A stretch of 64,000 bases of DNA, taken from Oscillospiraceae bacterium. GTDB lineage: Bacteria; Bacillota; Clostridia; Oscillospirales; Ruminococcaceae. Positions 16,300 through 24,200 of the stretch are shown here, piece after piece; positions within the stretch are counted from its first letter, which is position 1; each line of letters opens with the position of its first letter. The notes under the pieces were generated by a model, which saw only the letters and a program-made list of their open reading frames with translations, was not told where the DNA came from and did no database searches. The stretch covers positions 62,001 through 126,000 of the forward strand of contig JAGBCL010000100.1 in the NCBI GenBank assembly GCA_018110825.1, given 5' to 3'. The translations under genes and the position numbers were made by a program.

Positions 16300-17166
16300 T
16301 TATTCAAGTTCAATGCTGTATGTGAATACATACTCGTTTTCAGGTGCAAGCTTGATTGCATGGGACATTTTTGTGATATCCTCTTCATTATCGCAGTATA
16401 CGGGCACGCTGCTCCAAGGCTCAAGACACACAAACTCGGCTTTTTTTGTGAGTGCTTCATCTGCAAAATAAGATGACCACACAGCGATACAGCCACCATT
16501 GTCATAGTTGAGCTTTACCTTTCTGCCGTTTTGATTTGCAATGGCAACCCAGCTTGAATTCGGTGCATCTTTCATAAACACATCGTTTGCGAAAAGCTCA
16601 TGGCTGAGCTGAACAGTATTTTTGTTATCCAGAATTACTGTGCTTTTACCATTGAACTCCTGAATGAGATTCTCGTTTTTCTCGTACTCCACATAGTAAT
16701 CGTCAAATCTTTCGTTTTCGTTGAGCGGCACTCTGAATGCAGGGTGTCCACCGATGAAGAAATAAATATCCTTGCTGTCTGTATTTTTTACAGTATATGT
16801 AACAGTGATTTTGTTACCTGCAACGGAATACTTTACAAAAAGGTTGAAATCAAAGGGGTAGATTGCTTTTGTAGCATCTGTTGCTTTCAGCAGAAATACC
16901 GCCTCTGTATCGGTTGAGGAAACAAGCTCAAATTCGCTGTCACGGGCAAAACCATGATTAGAGAGGCTGTATTCCTTACCGTCATAGTAATACTTTTTTG
17001 AATCGGTATTACAGATAAACGGGAAAAGTACCGGAGCGTGACGCTTCCACACAGCTGGCTCAGCCTGCCAGAGATATTCGTTATTACCAAGCTTCAAGGA
17101 GTGAAGCTCTGCTCCGAAACTATCGATTATTGCATTGATTTTTTCGGTTGAAATTGTTGTCTGCAT
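16300..17166 (-). CDS. aldose 1-epimerase family protein (LacX-like)
   Basis: 288 residues of the galactose mutarotase fold. Family marks: WKRHAPVLFPFICN, YSLSNHGFARDSEFELVSS, FFIGGHPAFRVPLNEN with the catalytic histidine region, and CLEPWSSVP with the catalytic glutamate. This LacX/YihR-like branch epimerises aldoses or phosphorylated sugars; the substrate is not known. RBS AAAGGA. It follows the GH25 gene by about 20 nt, so the two may be cotranscribed. Confidence 0.88.
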   Translation of the reverse strand: MQTTISTEKINAIIDSFGAELHSLKLGNNEYLWQAEPAVWKRHAPVLFPFICNTDSKKYYYDGKEYSLSNHGFARDSEFELVSSTDTEAVFLLKATDATKAIYPFDFNLFVKYSVAGNKITVTYTVKNTDSKDIYFFIGGHPAFRVPLNENERFDDYYVEYEKNENLIQEFNGKSTVILDNKNTVQLSHELFANDVFMKDAPNSSWVAIANQNGRKVKLNYDNGGCIAVWSSYFADEALTKKAEFVCLEPWSSVPVYCDNEEDITKMSHAIKLAPENEYVFTYSIELE

Positions 17167-17185
17167 AAAAATTATCCTTTCTTAA

Positions 17186-18241
17186 TCAGGTAAAATCCGC
17201 ATTGGTTTCACCGTAATATGTATCAAAGCAGATATTCAGGTCAACATCGCCATTGACACCGTCAACTCTGCCATCGCTTGCGTATTGCCATATTTTGAAG
17301 TCATACGGATACATAGGCTCATTGTAACCGTGCTTATATTCGGCATACCAGAAACCGTAATCTTTGAGCTTGCTCATATCAAGCTTGAATAAAGCAAATT
17401 TCAGACTTCCGTAGACCATAGGAATATATCCTCCATCGGCAATTGTATCGCAGAAGGCTGCGGCACACTCGGTTACTGTATATGGTGCAATTTCGTTTGT
17501 ACGGGCATTTTCAGCCTCTGTTATTTCCCAGTCATAGACTATAGGAAAAGTTATATCATATCGTTGAATCTGCTCCATAACAAAGTTTGCTTCTTCAATT
17601 GCTTCCTCGGTTGTTACGGCTTGTGAATAAAAATACACGCCTACTTCAAGTCCTGCGTCAAGTGCACCGTTGGCATATGTATGGAAACGGTCATCAAGAT
17701 TTATTTCTCCCGTTTCATATCCGCGGTAGCCAACTCTGAGAATTACAAAATCAATTTCGTCTGCGGCAACTCTCTGCCAATCGATTTCTCCCTGATGATA
17801 CGAAACATCAATACCGGTTTTGGAAATCTGTTTGCCGTTTTCAGAATAAGTATATCGTCCATTCTGAAATTTCAGACCTGAATAATCATAAGAATGACGC
17901 GGCAAATCCGTAAAAGCCTGAAGCCATATATCGCCGTAATACGAGTCATTCAGCAGGATTGTATCATCCTCATCAAAAAAGTCATAGACACGGTTATTGA
18001 TGACAGGGATAAATTTAGCCTCAGGCTCTGTTTCGGGTTGTTTTGGTGCTTTTACTGCAAGCAATGCAACGGCTATTGACAAGCAGATTATTATTGCAAT
18101 TGAAGTTAATGCAAAACCTACTGCCAGATTAAGCGGCAGTTTAAGCATTTTCCTTGTTTTAAGGAGCTTTTCCTCATAGATTTTTTCTTCTGTATTAACT
18201 GTTTCTTCGACAACAGTTTTTTCTTCATTCAATTCACTCAT
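17186..18241 (-). CDS. membrane-anchored GH25 muramidase
   Basis: 351 residues. A cytoplasmic N-terminus of about 35 residues rich in Glu/Lys is followed by one membrane segment (LAVGFALTSIAIIICLSIAV, about 38-60) and an extracellular stalk. The GH25 domain starts at GIDVSYHQGEIDWQRV (about 142). IVYDWEITEAE carries the catalytic DxE pair, and FWYAEYKHG and IWQYASDGRVDGVNGDVDLN complete the family fold. GH25 enzymes cleave the MurNAc-GlcNAc bond of peptidoglycan. Own promoter at 18287-18315. Anchoring suggests a role in the cell's own wall rather than as a secreted bacteriolysin (inference). Confidence 0.92.
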   Translation of the reverse strand: MSELNEEKTVVEETVNTEEKIYEEKLLKTRKMLKLPLNLAVGFALTSIAIIICLSIAVALLAVKAPKQPETEPEAKFIPVINNRVYDFFDEDDTILLNDSYYGDIWLQAFTDLPRHSYDYSGLKFQNGRYTYSENGKQISKTGIDVSYHQGEIDWQRVAADEIDFVILRVGYRGYETGEINLDDRFHTYANGALDAGLEVGVYFYSQAVTTEEAIEEANFVMEQIQRYDITFPIVYDWEITEAENARTNEIAPYTVTECAAAFCDTIADGGYIPMVYGSLKFALFKLDMSKLKDYGFWYAEYKHGYNEPMYPYDFKIWQYASDGRVDGVNGDVDLNICFDTYYGETNADFT

Positions 18242-18286
18242 CTTATATCTCCGTTGATTATGTCGAATAATTTATACTTTACGAAG

Positions 18287-18315
18287 ATTATAGCATATTA
18301 TATTATATTTTGCAA
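18287..18315 (-). promoter_or_regulatory. sigma-A promoter of the GH25 gene
   Basis: Minus strand TTGCAA (18315-18310), 17-nt spacer, TATAAT (18292-18287). Confidence 0.75.
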
Positions 18316-18394
18316 GAATAACATTGGCTTTACAATGCGGATTTTTCCATCTGAAAAGCAGATACTAATAAAAAAACAATTACGGTGAATTCTG

Positions 18395-19195
18395 ATGAAA
18401 AAAATCGTGCTTCTGACTTGTATTATATATGGAGTAATTTCTGCATATATTGCTTCGCTTATTTATATTGAACCTATGGCGCATAGTTATCCTGCTGTCG
18501 AAAGAATTGATATTTCTTACCTTATTGAGAAGAATTTTGCTGATTACACAGATGAGGATTACGCTGTTGTTTTTCAGCAGACGGGATTGGGCAAAGCCGC
18601 TGTAAAAAGCCTTTCTTCACCATTTTTGCTTGCAGATTATCAGGAAAGTTATTTTGCTGAGGTTGAATATATCTGCACCATGAACTCCCCTGTTTCTTTT
18701 GAAGAGCGAATTGAGGATAGTCCGGTTATGCTTGCGCCGCTTGAAGACGGTGATGTACTTATTACAAACTCGTCACATGTTTTCAGCTGGCGAAACGGAC
18801 ATGCGGCAATTGTTGTTGATGCTGAAAGCGGAATGACACTTGAAGCGGTTGTAATCGGTAAAAACTCAAAGTTTCAGGATACGGACAAATGGAGACATTA
18901 CCCTAACTTTGTTGTGCTACGGCTCAAGGATACAAAAAAAGAAGAACGTGCCGCAATAGCACGTTCTGCATATGATTATCTCCGTGATATTCCCTATTGG
19001 GTTACAGTCGGATTTTTCCCTGCCAAATACAGCGAACTTGAAATTGCAAGAGGTACGCAATGTGCACATCTTGTATGGCTTGCTTATGCGGCACACGGCT
19101 ATGACATTGATTCCGACCGTGGATTGATTGTTACACCGAATGATATTCTGGAAAGTGATTTATTTGAAGTTGTTCAGGTTTACGGGAGAGGTTAG
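18395..19195 (+). CDS. YiiX/YebB-like NlpC/P60-superfamily cysteine peptidase, exported
   Basis: 266 residues with an N-terminal signal anchor (KKIVLLTCIIYGVISAYIASLIY). The catalytic domain has the circularly permuted papain-like order: GDVLITNSSHVFSWRNGHAAIVVD near 120 supplies the His, and GTQCAHLVWLAYAAHGYD near 222 supplies the Cys. It ends with TPNDILESDLFEVVQVYG, as in YiiX-like proteins. Members are thought to cleave amide or lipid-linked bonds in the envelope; no exact substrate is known. Divergent from the GH25 gene. Its TAG stop overlaps the convergent HD gene end by 4 nt. Confidence 0.85.
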   Translation: MKKIVLLTCIIYGVISAYIASLIYIEPMAHSYPAVERIDISYLIEKNFADYTDEDYAVVFQQTGLGKAAVKSLSSPFLLADYQESYFAEVEYICTMNSPVSFEERIEDSPVMLAPLEDGDVLITNSSHVFSWRNGHAAIVVDAESGMTLEAVVIGKNSKFQDTDKWRHYPNFVVLRLKDTKKEERAAIARSAYDYLRDIPYWVTVGFFPAKYSELEIARGTQCAHLVWLAYAAHGYDIDSDRGLIVTPNDILESDLFEVVQVYGRG

Positions 19196-19857
19196 ATGAT
19201 ATCTCCTCCGTTTATACGCAGGTGGAATTTAATACCGAGAAATTCCGCAGAACGCTTGCAGAGAAGCATACGGTTGAGGAATATTTCAAAATACTCCATA
19301 ACAGGAGAAATTTTGCTGTCAATCTGGAGTTCAAGAATTATTGCAGATTTATCATCATTGAAATAAAGCTCGGATTTTTCCACTGCATAATTCACACGGT
19401 CATGGATATCAAAATTAATCATTTCACTGCGGACACGGCTTCTGCGCACATCGGTTTTATCGGCGATGATAAGTGCGGCGGAAATTGCGTTTATAGGCTG
19501 GGCAGTTGATTCGTCGTGATTACCGATTGCGGATACGATTGCACAGATTTCATCGGCTGGCATATCGAAATTATCAAGCAGACGGAAAGCCATTACTGCA
19601 CCGCTTTGTGCATGTTCGGAACGATTTACTACGTTACCTATATCGTGAAGATAAGCGGCAATTTTTCCAAGTTCGATGGTTCTTTCACTGTAATTGAGGG
19701 TTGACAGAATAAGTTCCACAGAAGCTGCTGTTTTTTCAACGTGGGCAAATGAATGTTCTGTATAGCCCTGTGCTTCTACGGCTGCGTCGGCATTTTTGAT
19801 GTATGTACGGATATCAGGATTCTGCTGTATATATTTGTAAGTAACAATACTGCTCAT
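19192..19857 (-). CDS. HD domain phosphohydrolase-like protein
   Basis: 221 residues from the ATG at 19857. An in-frame ATG six codons earlier is rejected because the AAAGGA ribosome binding site lies inside that stretch. HSFAHVEKTAASVELIL supplies the first His, AAYLHDIGNVVNRSEHAQSG the HD pair, and NHDESTAQPINAISAALIIADKTD the later metal ligands of the HD fold. The C-terminal 70 residues form a beta-rich tail without a known motif. The role is a metal-dependent phosphohydrolase of unknown substrate. Confidence 0.88.
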   Translation of the reverse strand: MSSIVTYKYIQQNPDIRTYIKNADAAVEAQGYTEHSFAHVEKTAASVELILSTLNYSERTIELGKIAAYLHDIGNVVNRSEHAQSGAVMAFRLLDNFDMPADEICAIVSAIGNHDESTAQPINAISAALIIADKTDVRRSRVRSEMINFDIHDRVNYAVEKSELYFNDDKSAIILELQIDSKISPVMEYFEIFLNRMLLCKRSAEFLGIKFHLRINGGDII

Positions 19858-19889
19858 TGGTAAGTTTCCTTTCATATTTTTTCCTTGAC

Positions 19890-19918
19890 ATTATATCATA
19901 AAAATTATATTACGTCAA
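19890..19918 (-). promoter_or_regulatory. sigma-A promoter of the HD-domain gene
   Basis: Minus strand TTGACG (19918-19913), 17-nt spacer, TATAAT (19895-19890). It is divergent from the FecR-like gene promoter, with about 34 bp between the two -35 boxes. Confidence 0.8.
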
Positions 19919-19952
19919 ATGTGATGGTTTGTTGAAAAACATAAGAAATGTT

Positions 19953-19981
19953 TTGACAAAAAGCGATATTTATGGTATACT
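19953..19981 (+). promoter_or_regulatory. sigma-A promoter of the FecR-like gene pair
   Basis: TTGACA (19953-19958), exact 17-nt spacer, TATACT (19976-19981), 49 nt upstream of the TTG start codon. Confidence 0.85.
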
Positions 19982-20030
19982 GTATTGTAGTTATGTATAC
20001 TCAACTGAAACGTAGAAAGGTGGCTTTATC

Positions 20031-21128
20031 TTGTTAAAAATCCTTTCTGAAAATCTGAAACTCATTATGATTGGTCTTATTTCGATTCTGATGATTATTG
20101 CTATTGCTATTGTTATCAGTCTTTACTTCGGCGGCGAAGTTTCAAGAGAACTTATCATTACTGAAATTTACGGCAGTGCCACAATTACAAGAGAAACAAG
20201 AACAATTAATGCAAGTAAAAACGGACGTCTGAAAAGCGGCGATATTATTACCACCAGGGATAATTCTTCGCTCCGAATAAGTATTGATGATGACAAGTTT
20301 ATTCTTGTTGAGCCTAATACTTCTCTGTACATATATTTTACGGATATTGCTTCAAAAGGAAATATTTCCGTTAACCTCAGCAAGGGTGCAGCTGTTTGCC
20401 AGATTAAGAATAAATTACGAAAAAATGCAACATTCAAATTGAAAACACCAAACAGCTCAATCAATGTTACCGGAACTGTTTTCCGCACGGAATTCAATTA
20501 TGTTTCCGAATATATGGGCTATGAAAATGTGATGATTACTCAGGTTCAGAATTTTGACGGGTCTGTTAATCTGCAGCTTTATGACATTAAACAGCAGCCT
20601 CAGGATTTGCCGATGGTTCTTACAGAACGTACATCTGCACAAATGCTTACGGCTGAAAACTTATGCCAATACGGGTATCTGAATTACAGTTTTGATTTAA
20701 ATTCCATGAACAGCATGGTTCTGGGTGAGCTTATACGTGCCCAGAAAGATACCGAACTTGCATTCAGTGCTGATGAAGTTACTTCTGCTTATAAAATGGT
20801 GTCGATTGAAGAAAAACAAATGGAAACAATGACAACAACTCCGGTTTCTGAAGCAACTGAATCAGTAACAACAACTGTTACTACTACATATGAAACTACT
20901 GAAACAACTGCTGTAACCACTCTTCCTCAGACAGAAGAATCCTATGATTCTTCGCAGGATACCCTCAGGACTACACAGAAGCCTCATGAATATACCACAT
21001 ACAGTGGTATTAAGTGGTGGGAAATTACAGGCAACACAAATACGGGTACTGATGATTACGAGGATTGGTTTACTGAAGAAACCGAAGAACCAACCGAAAC
21101 AGTCATGGCAGGTATTTCTGCTGATTAA
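20031..21128 (+). CDS. FecR-like domain membrane protein with Thr-rich tail
   Basis: 365 residues from a TTG start with AAAGGTGG 7 nt upstream. One membrane segment (LIMIGLISILMIIAIAIVIS, about 11-31) is followed by an extracellular FecR-like domain: LKSGDIITTRDNSSLRISI, VEPNTSLYIYF, then TPNSSINVTGTVFRTEF around 135-155. A helical region (about 215-265) comes next. A low-complexity Thr/Glu tail follows (TTPVSEATESVTTTVTTTYE), ending without a further domain. FecR domains classically face the outside and signal to sigma factors, but Firmicute versions such as this have no adjacent sigma gene and are of unknown role. It is followed by a second protein of the same design. Confidence 0.8.
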   Translation: MLKILSENLKLIMIGLISILMIIAIAIVISLYFGGEVSRELIITEIYGSATITRETRTINASKNGRLKSGDIITTRDNSSLRISIDDDKFILVEPNTSLYIYFTDIASKGNISVNLSKGAAVCQIKNKLRKNATFKLKTPNSSINVTGTVFRTEFNYVSEYMGYENVMITQVQNFDGSVNLQLYDIKQQPQDLPMVLTERTSAQMLTAENLCQYGYLNYSFDLNSMNSMVLGELIRAQKDTELAFSADEVTSAYKMVSIEEKQMETMTTTPVSEATESVTTTVTTTYETTETTAVTTLPQTEESYDSSQDTLRTTQKPHEYTTYSGIKWWEITGNTNTGTDDYEDWFTEETEEPTETVMAGISAD

Positions 21129-21139
21129 ATTGAAAGGAG

Positions 21140-21159
21140 TATGCTGATAATTCAGTGTA
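21140..21159 (+). promoter_or_regulatory. hairpin between Shine-Dalgarno and start codon of the second FecR-like gene
   Basis: AAAGGAG (21133-21139) is followed at once by an 8-bp stem with a 4-nt loop. TATGCTGA (21140-21147) pairs with TCAGTGTA (21152-21159), including two G-U pairs. The likely ATG at 21166 comes 6 nt after. A stop codon in frame (TAA, 21148-21150) rules out a start nearer the Shine-Dalgarno. The same architecture occurs at 26992-27011 and 30982-31001. Confidence 0.5.
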
Positions 21160-21165
21160 ATGATT

Positions 21166-22950
21166 ATGAAAGAATTATTCAAAAATTTCAAAATTCCGAT
21201 TATACTTGGCGGATGTGCACTTTTAGCTGTTATTATAACTGTTATTTTACTTACAGGAGGTTCCTCCTCATCATCATATGGATTGTACATGTCATCTGCA
21301 TACGGAACGGTAAGCGTTACGAATTCAGATAACATGGTTTCTGCAAACTCAGGTGACCAACTTAATGAGGGTGATGTTATTACTGTTGGTGATAACTCTT
21401 CCTGTACGCTTGTATATGAGGGTAACAAGAATTCTGATGATAACTACATTGTAATTGGTGCAAATTCTCAGATTGTAGTAATGAATGATTTCGATGGTAA
21501 AGATGAGGGTGAACTGTTTATCAGAAACGGTACAGTTATTGCAAATTTTGCTGATGATGACCATTCACCTGTTGTACTTCGAACAGTTGACGCATCTATA
21601 ACAACAGAAGACAGCGTCTCAAAGGTTTCATACTACACAAACGAATATATGTCATATACTGACTTATATACATTTATGGGCAACAATCAGGTGCAGCTTT
21701 ATGACGAGCAAGGACATAAAGTCAACAATGCGGAAATGCAGATTGAAAAGAAGTGGGGACGTGTTGTTGCAGAAAGCGGTCCATCATTTGAAGCACTCAA
21801 CCTTGATATTGACCTTAATGAACTTTCTGCTTTCGATTTAAAGGCACTTATTAAAATTGCAAACATTGTCGGAGACAAATTCCCGTATACAGTTGCTGAA
21901 TTAAAGGCTGTATATGATACAAAATCCGATGACAACAGCGGAATTTCAATCGAACAACAACCTGATGCAACAGAGACTGCACCTGTAACAGAACCTGTAA
22001 ATACTCCCGGTGATACTTCCGGAACTATACAGACTGCAGAGCCAATCACTACTACTGTTGCTCCTCCGACTGAAACAACTCTTCCTGGACAAACTACTAC
22101 TGCGGCAAAAACAACTTCTGCTGCAAACACAACTTCTGCTCAGAATACAACAACAAAAACTAACGTATATCACAACGTTACAATTATTATTGACGGTGAG
22201 GAAACAATTCAGGAAGTTCCACATGGCGGAAATGCTGAAAAGCCTGAAGACCCGCATATTGATGGTCTTACATTCATTGGTTGGGATAATTCCTTTGAAA
22301 ATATTACCGAGGACAGAATAATCACAGCTATGTTTGATGAGGCATTCGGAGATGACAATAACATTTTCAATGATAACGACAACAATAATAACAATACCTC
22401 ACTCCCTGTTCACAATGTAACTGTTGTTATCGGCGACAAGTCTACAGTTGTTCAGGTTGTTCACGGTCAATCTGCTAATCTCCCATCTGTACTTAACATT
22501 GAAGGTTACGTATTTATGGGATGGGATAAGGATTATACATCTATTACAGAAGATATGACAATTACTGCAATTCTCAAGCCTAATGTTCACACGGTAACAT
22601 TCATTGTTGAAAACAACACCTTTACTGTTGAAGTTGAACATGGCGGTGATGCGCTTCCTACATATATTCCTGTTTCAGACAGCAACGGAAATATGTTTGT
22701 AGGTTGGGATAAACCGATTACCAATATCACTATGGATACAACAGTTAAGGCGGTATTCAATACAGGTACATACCATACAGTAACTTTCATTATTGATAAT
22801 GAATTCTATACCGTTCACGTTGCTGACGGTGGAACCGCTGAACCTCCGTTCTGGCCTATGACAAACTCACTTGGTGTACCATTCCTTTGCTGGGACAGAA
22901 GCCTCGACAACATTACAAGTGATGTAACAATTACAGCATATTACGGATAA
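21166..22950 (+). CDS. FecR-like domain membrane protein with four InlB/Flg_new-type repeats
   Basis: 594 residues from the ATG at 21166 (an ATG at 21160 would add two). One membrane segment (IPIILGGCALLAVIITVILL) leads to a FecR-like domain (LNEGDVITVGDNSSCTLVYE, IVIGANSQIVVMND, about 60-180). A Thr/Ala/Pro linker follows (TTAAKTTSAANTTSAQNTTT). Then come four beta repeats of about 60 residues, each with HxVT(F/V)I, (V/A)xHGG-like and (G/C)WD...ITxD..(I/V)TA. The repeat WD positions lie near FIGWDNSF, FMGWDKDY, FVGWDKPI and FLCWDRSL. Such Listeria-Bacteroides/InlB B-like repeats occur in surface proteins. Probably cotranscribed with the preceding FecR-like gene; ends at terminator 22957-22984. 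Exact role unknown. Confidence 0.82.
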   Translation: MKELFKNFKIPIILGGCALLAVIITVILLTGGSSSSSYGLYMSSAYGTVSVTNSDNMVSANSGDQLNEGDVITVGDNSSCTLVYEGNKNSDDNYIVIGANSQIVVMNDFDGKDEGELFIRNGTVIANFADDDHSPVVLRTVDASITTEDSVSKVSYYTNEYMSYTDLYTFMGNNQVQLYDEQGHKVNNAEMQIEKKWGRVVAESGPSFEALNLDIDLNELSAFDLKALIKIANIVGDKFPYTVAELKAVYDTKSDDNSGISIEQQPDATETAPVTEPVNTPGDTSGTIQTAEPITTTVAPPTETTLPGQTTTAAKTTSAANTTSAQNTTTKTNVYHNVTIIIDGEETIQEVPHGGNAEKPEDPHIDGLTFIGWDNSFENITEDRIITAMFDEAFGDDNNIFNDNDNNNNNTSLPVHNVTVVIGDKSTVVQVVHGQSANLPSVLNIEGYVFMGWDKDYTSITEDMTITAILKPNVHTVTFIVENNTFTVEVEHGGDALPTYIPVSDSNGNMFVGWDKPITNITMDTTVKAVFNTGTYHTVTFIIDNEFYTVHVADGGTAEPPFWPMTNSLGVPFLCWDRSLDNITSDVTITAYYG

Positions 22951-22956
22951 AAAATC

Positions 22957-22984
22957 AAGACCTGAACTATATGGTTCAGGTCTT
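22957..22984. terminator. bidirectional terminator between FecR-like gene and hydF
   Basis: 11-bp arms AAGACCTGAAC / GTTCAGGTCTT with a TATATG loop; T-rich on the right (TGTTTTA) and A-rich on the left, serving both convergent genes. Confidence 0.85.
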
Positions 22985-22988
22985 TGTT

Positions 22989-24182
22989 TTATTCAAGCAA
23001 ATTATGTATTTCCTCAAAAGGAATAACGCTACGTTTTAGGATTCCGTTCATATATGCAATTGCAGTACCATAATTGGTTATCGGAACACCTTGTTCAGCT
23101 GCACAAAGGTAACGATATTTCACTTCCCTTTCGTTAAGCATACAGCCTCCGCAATGGATAATAAGCTTATATTCTCTTAAATCCTCAGGAAATTCTGTTC
23201 CTGAAGTGAACTCGAATTCAAAGCTTTTGCCCGTATATTTTTTCAATAGATTAGGAAGCTTTACTGTGCCTATATCGCCGCATTGTCTATGATGAGTACA
23301 GCCCTCAGAGATAAGAATTTTATCGCCGTCTTTAAGCTGTTCAATTGCAGTTGCGCCTTTAACTGCGGTTTCAAGACTTCCCTTATAACGTGCGAAAAGA
23401 ATTGAGAATGACGTAAGCTGGATATCATCTGGGACAATTGCAGAGACCTTTCCGAAAGCCTGACTGTCGGTAATAACAAGCTTTGGCTTTGTTCCAAGCT
23501 TTGCGAGTGTTTCTTTAAGCTCGGTGTCCTTGACAACGACGGATACTGCACCTGCATCGAGAATATCACGGATTGTCTGCTGCTGCGGGAGGATAAGCCT
23601 GCCTTTTGGTGCAGCGGCATCGATTGGCACAACAAGTACAACTATATCAAGCGGTTCAATCAGGTCCGCAACGATTTTTTTGTCGCTATCCTCGCTGTTG
23701 GCAAGGGTTACGATTGCTTGTTTCAACTCATCAATGCCGATTTTTTCAAGGGCACTTCCATAGAAGTGACCCTCTTTCTTATCGGCTGTAAAGGTATCCG
23801 ACTTGTTATGGAAAATCACATAAGGGATATTCTTTGCAATAATTTTTTCGATAAGCTGTTTATCTTCTGCACTCTCCTCTGCTCCTTCGATTACTACAAC
23901 GGCAACATCGGTTTTGTTGAGCATCTGATAGCTTTTCTTGATACGGAGTGCACCGAGGTCGCCATCATCGTCGATACCCGGAGTATCAATCATTACCACG
24001 GGGCCGAGCGGGAGAAGCTCCATTGCTTTCAGCACGGGGTCGGTTGTTGTACCCTTGACGTCGGAAACTATTGCTAAATTCTGATTTGTCAAGGCATTCA
24101 TAACGCTGGATTTACCAGCGTTACGCTTGCCGAAAATGCCGATATGGACACGGTTTGCGGATGGTGTATTATTAAGACTCAT
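22989..24182 (-). CDS. hydF: [FeFe] hydrogenase H-cluster maturation GTPase HydF
   Basis: 397 residues. The N-terminal GTPase domain has Walker A FGKRNAGKSSVMNAL, switch G-T-T-T-D, DTPGIDDDGDLG and HNKSD. A dimerisation domain follows. The C-terminal iron-sulfur domain carries EGCTHHRQCGDIG and, about 48 residues later, IIHCGGCMLN, matching CxH...HCxxC. HydF is the scaffold on which HydE and HydG products assemble the 2Fe precursor before transfer to the hydrogenase. Last gene of the TM1266-hydE-hydG-hydF operon, 18 nt after hydG. Confidence 0.97.
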   Translation of the reverse strand: MSLNNTPSANRVHIGIFGKRNAGKSSVMNALTNQNLAIVSDVKGTTTDPVLKAMELLPLGPVVMIDTPGIDDDGDLGALRIKKSYQMLNKTDVAVVVIEGAEESAEDKQLIEKIIAKNIPYVIFHNKSDTFTADKKEGHFYGSALEKIGIDELKQAIVTLANSEDSDKKIVADLIEPLDIVVLVVPIDAAAPKGRLILPQQQTIRDILDAGAVSVVVKDTELKETLAKLGTKPKLVITDSQAFGKVSAIVPDDIQLTSFSILFARYKGSLETAVKGATAIEQLKDGDKILISEGCTHHRQCGDIGTVKLPNLLKKYTGKSFEFEFTSGTEFPEDLREYKLIIHCGGCMLNEREVKYRYLCAAEQGVPITNYGTAIAYMNGILKRSVIPFEEIHNLLE

Positions 24183-24200
24183 AACATCACCGTTCCTTTC

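Noticed and set aside
21240-21275. AGGAGG / CCTCCT palindrome in the second FecR-like gene
   Set aside because: It is inside the coding sequence and simply encodes Gly-Gly-Ser-Ser; no evidence of a function.
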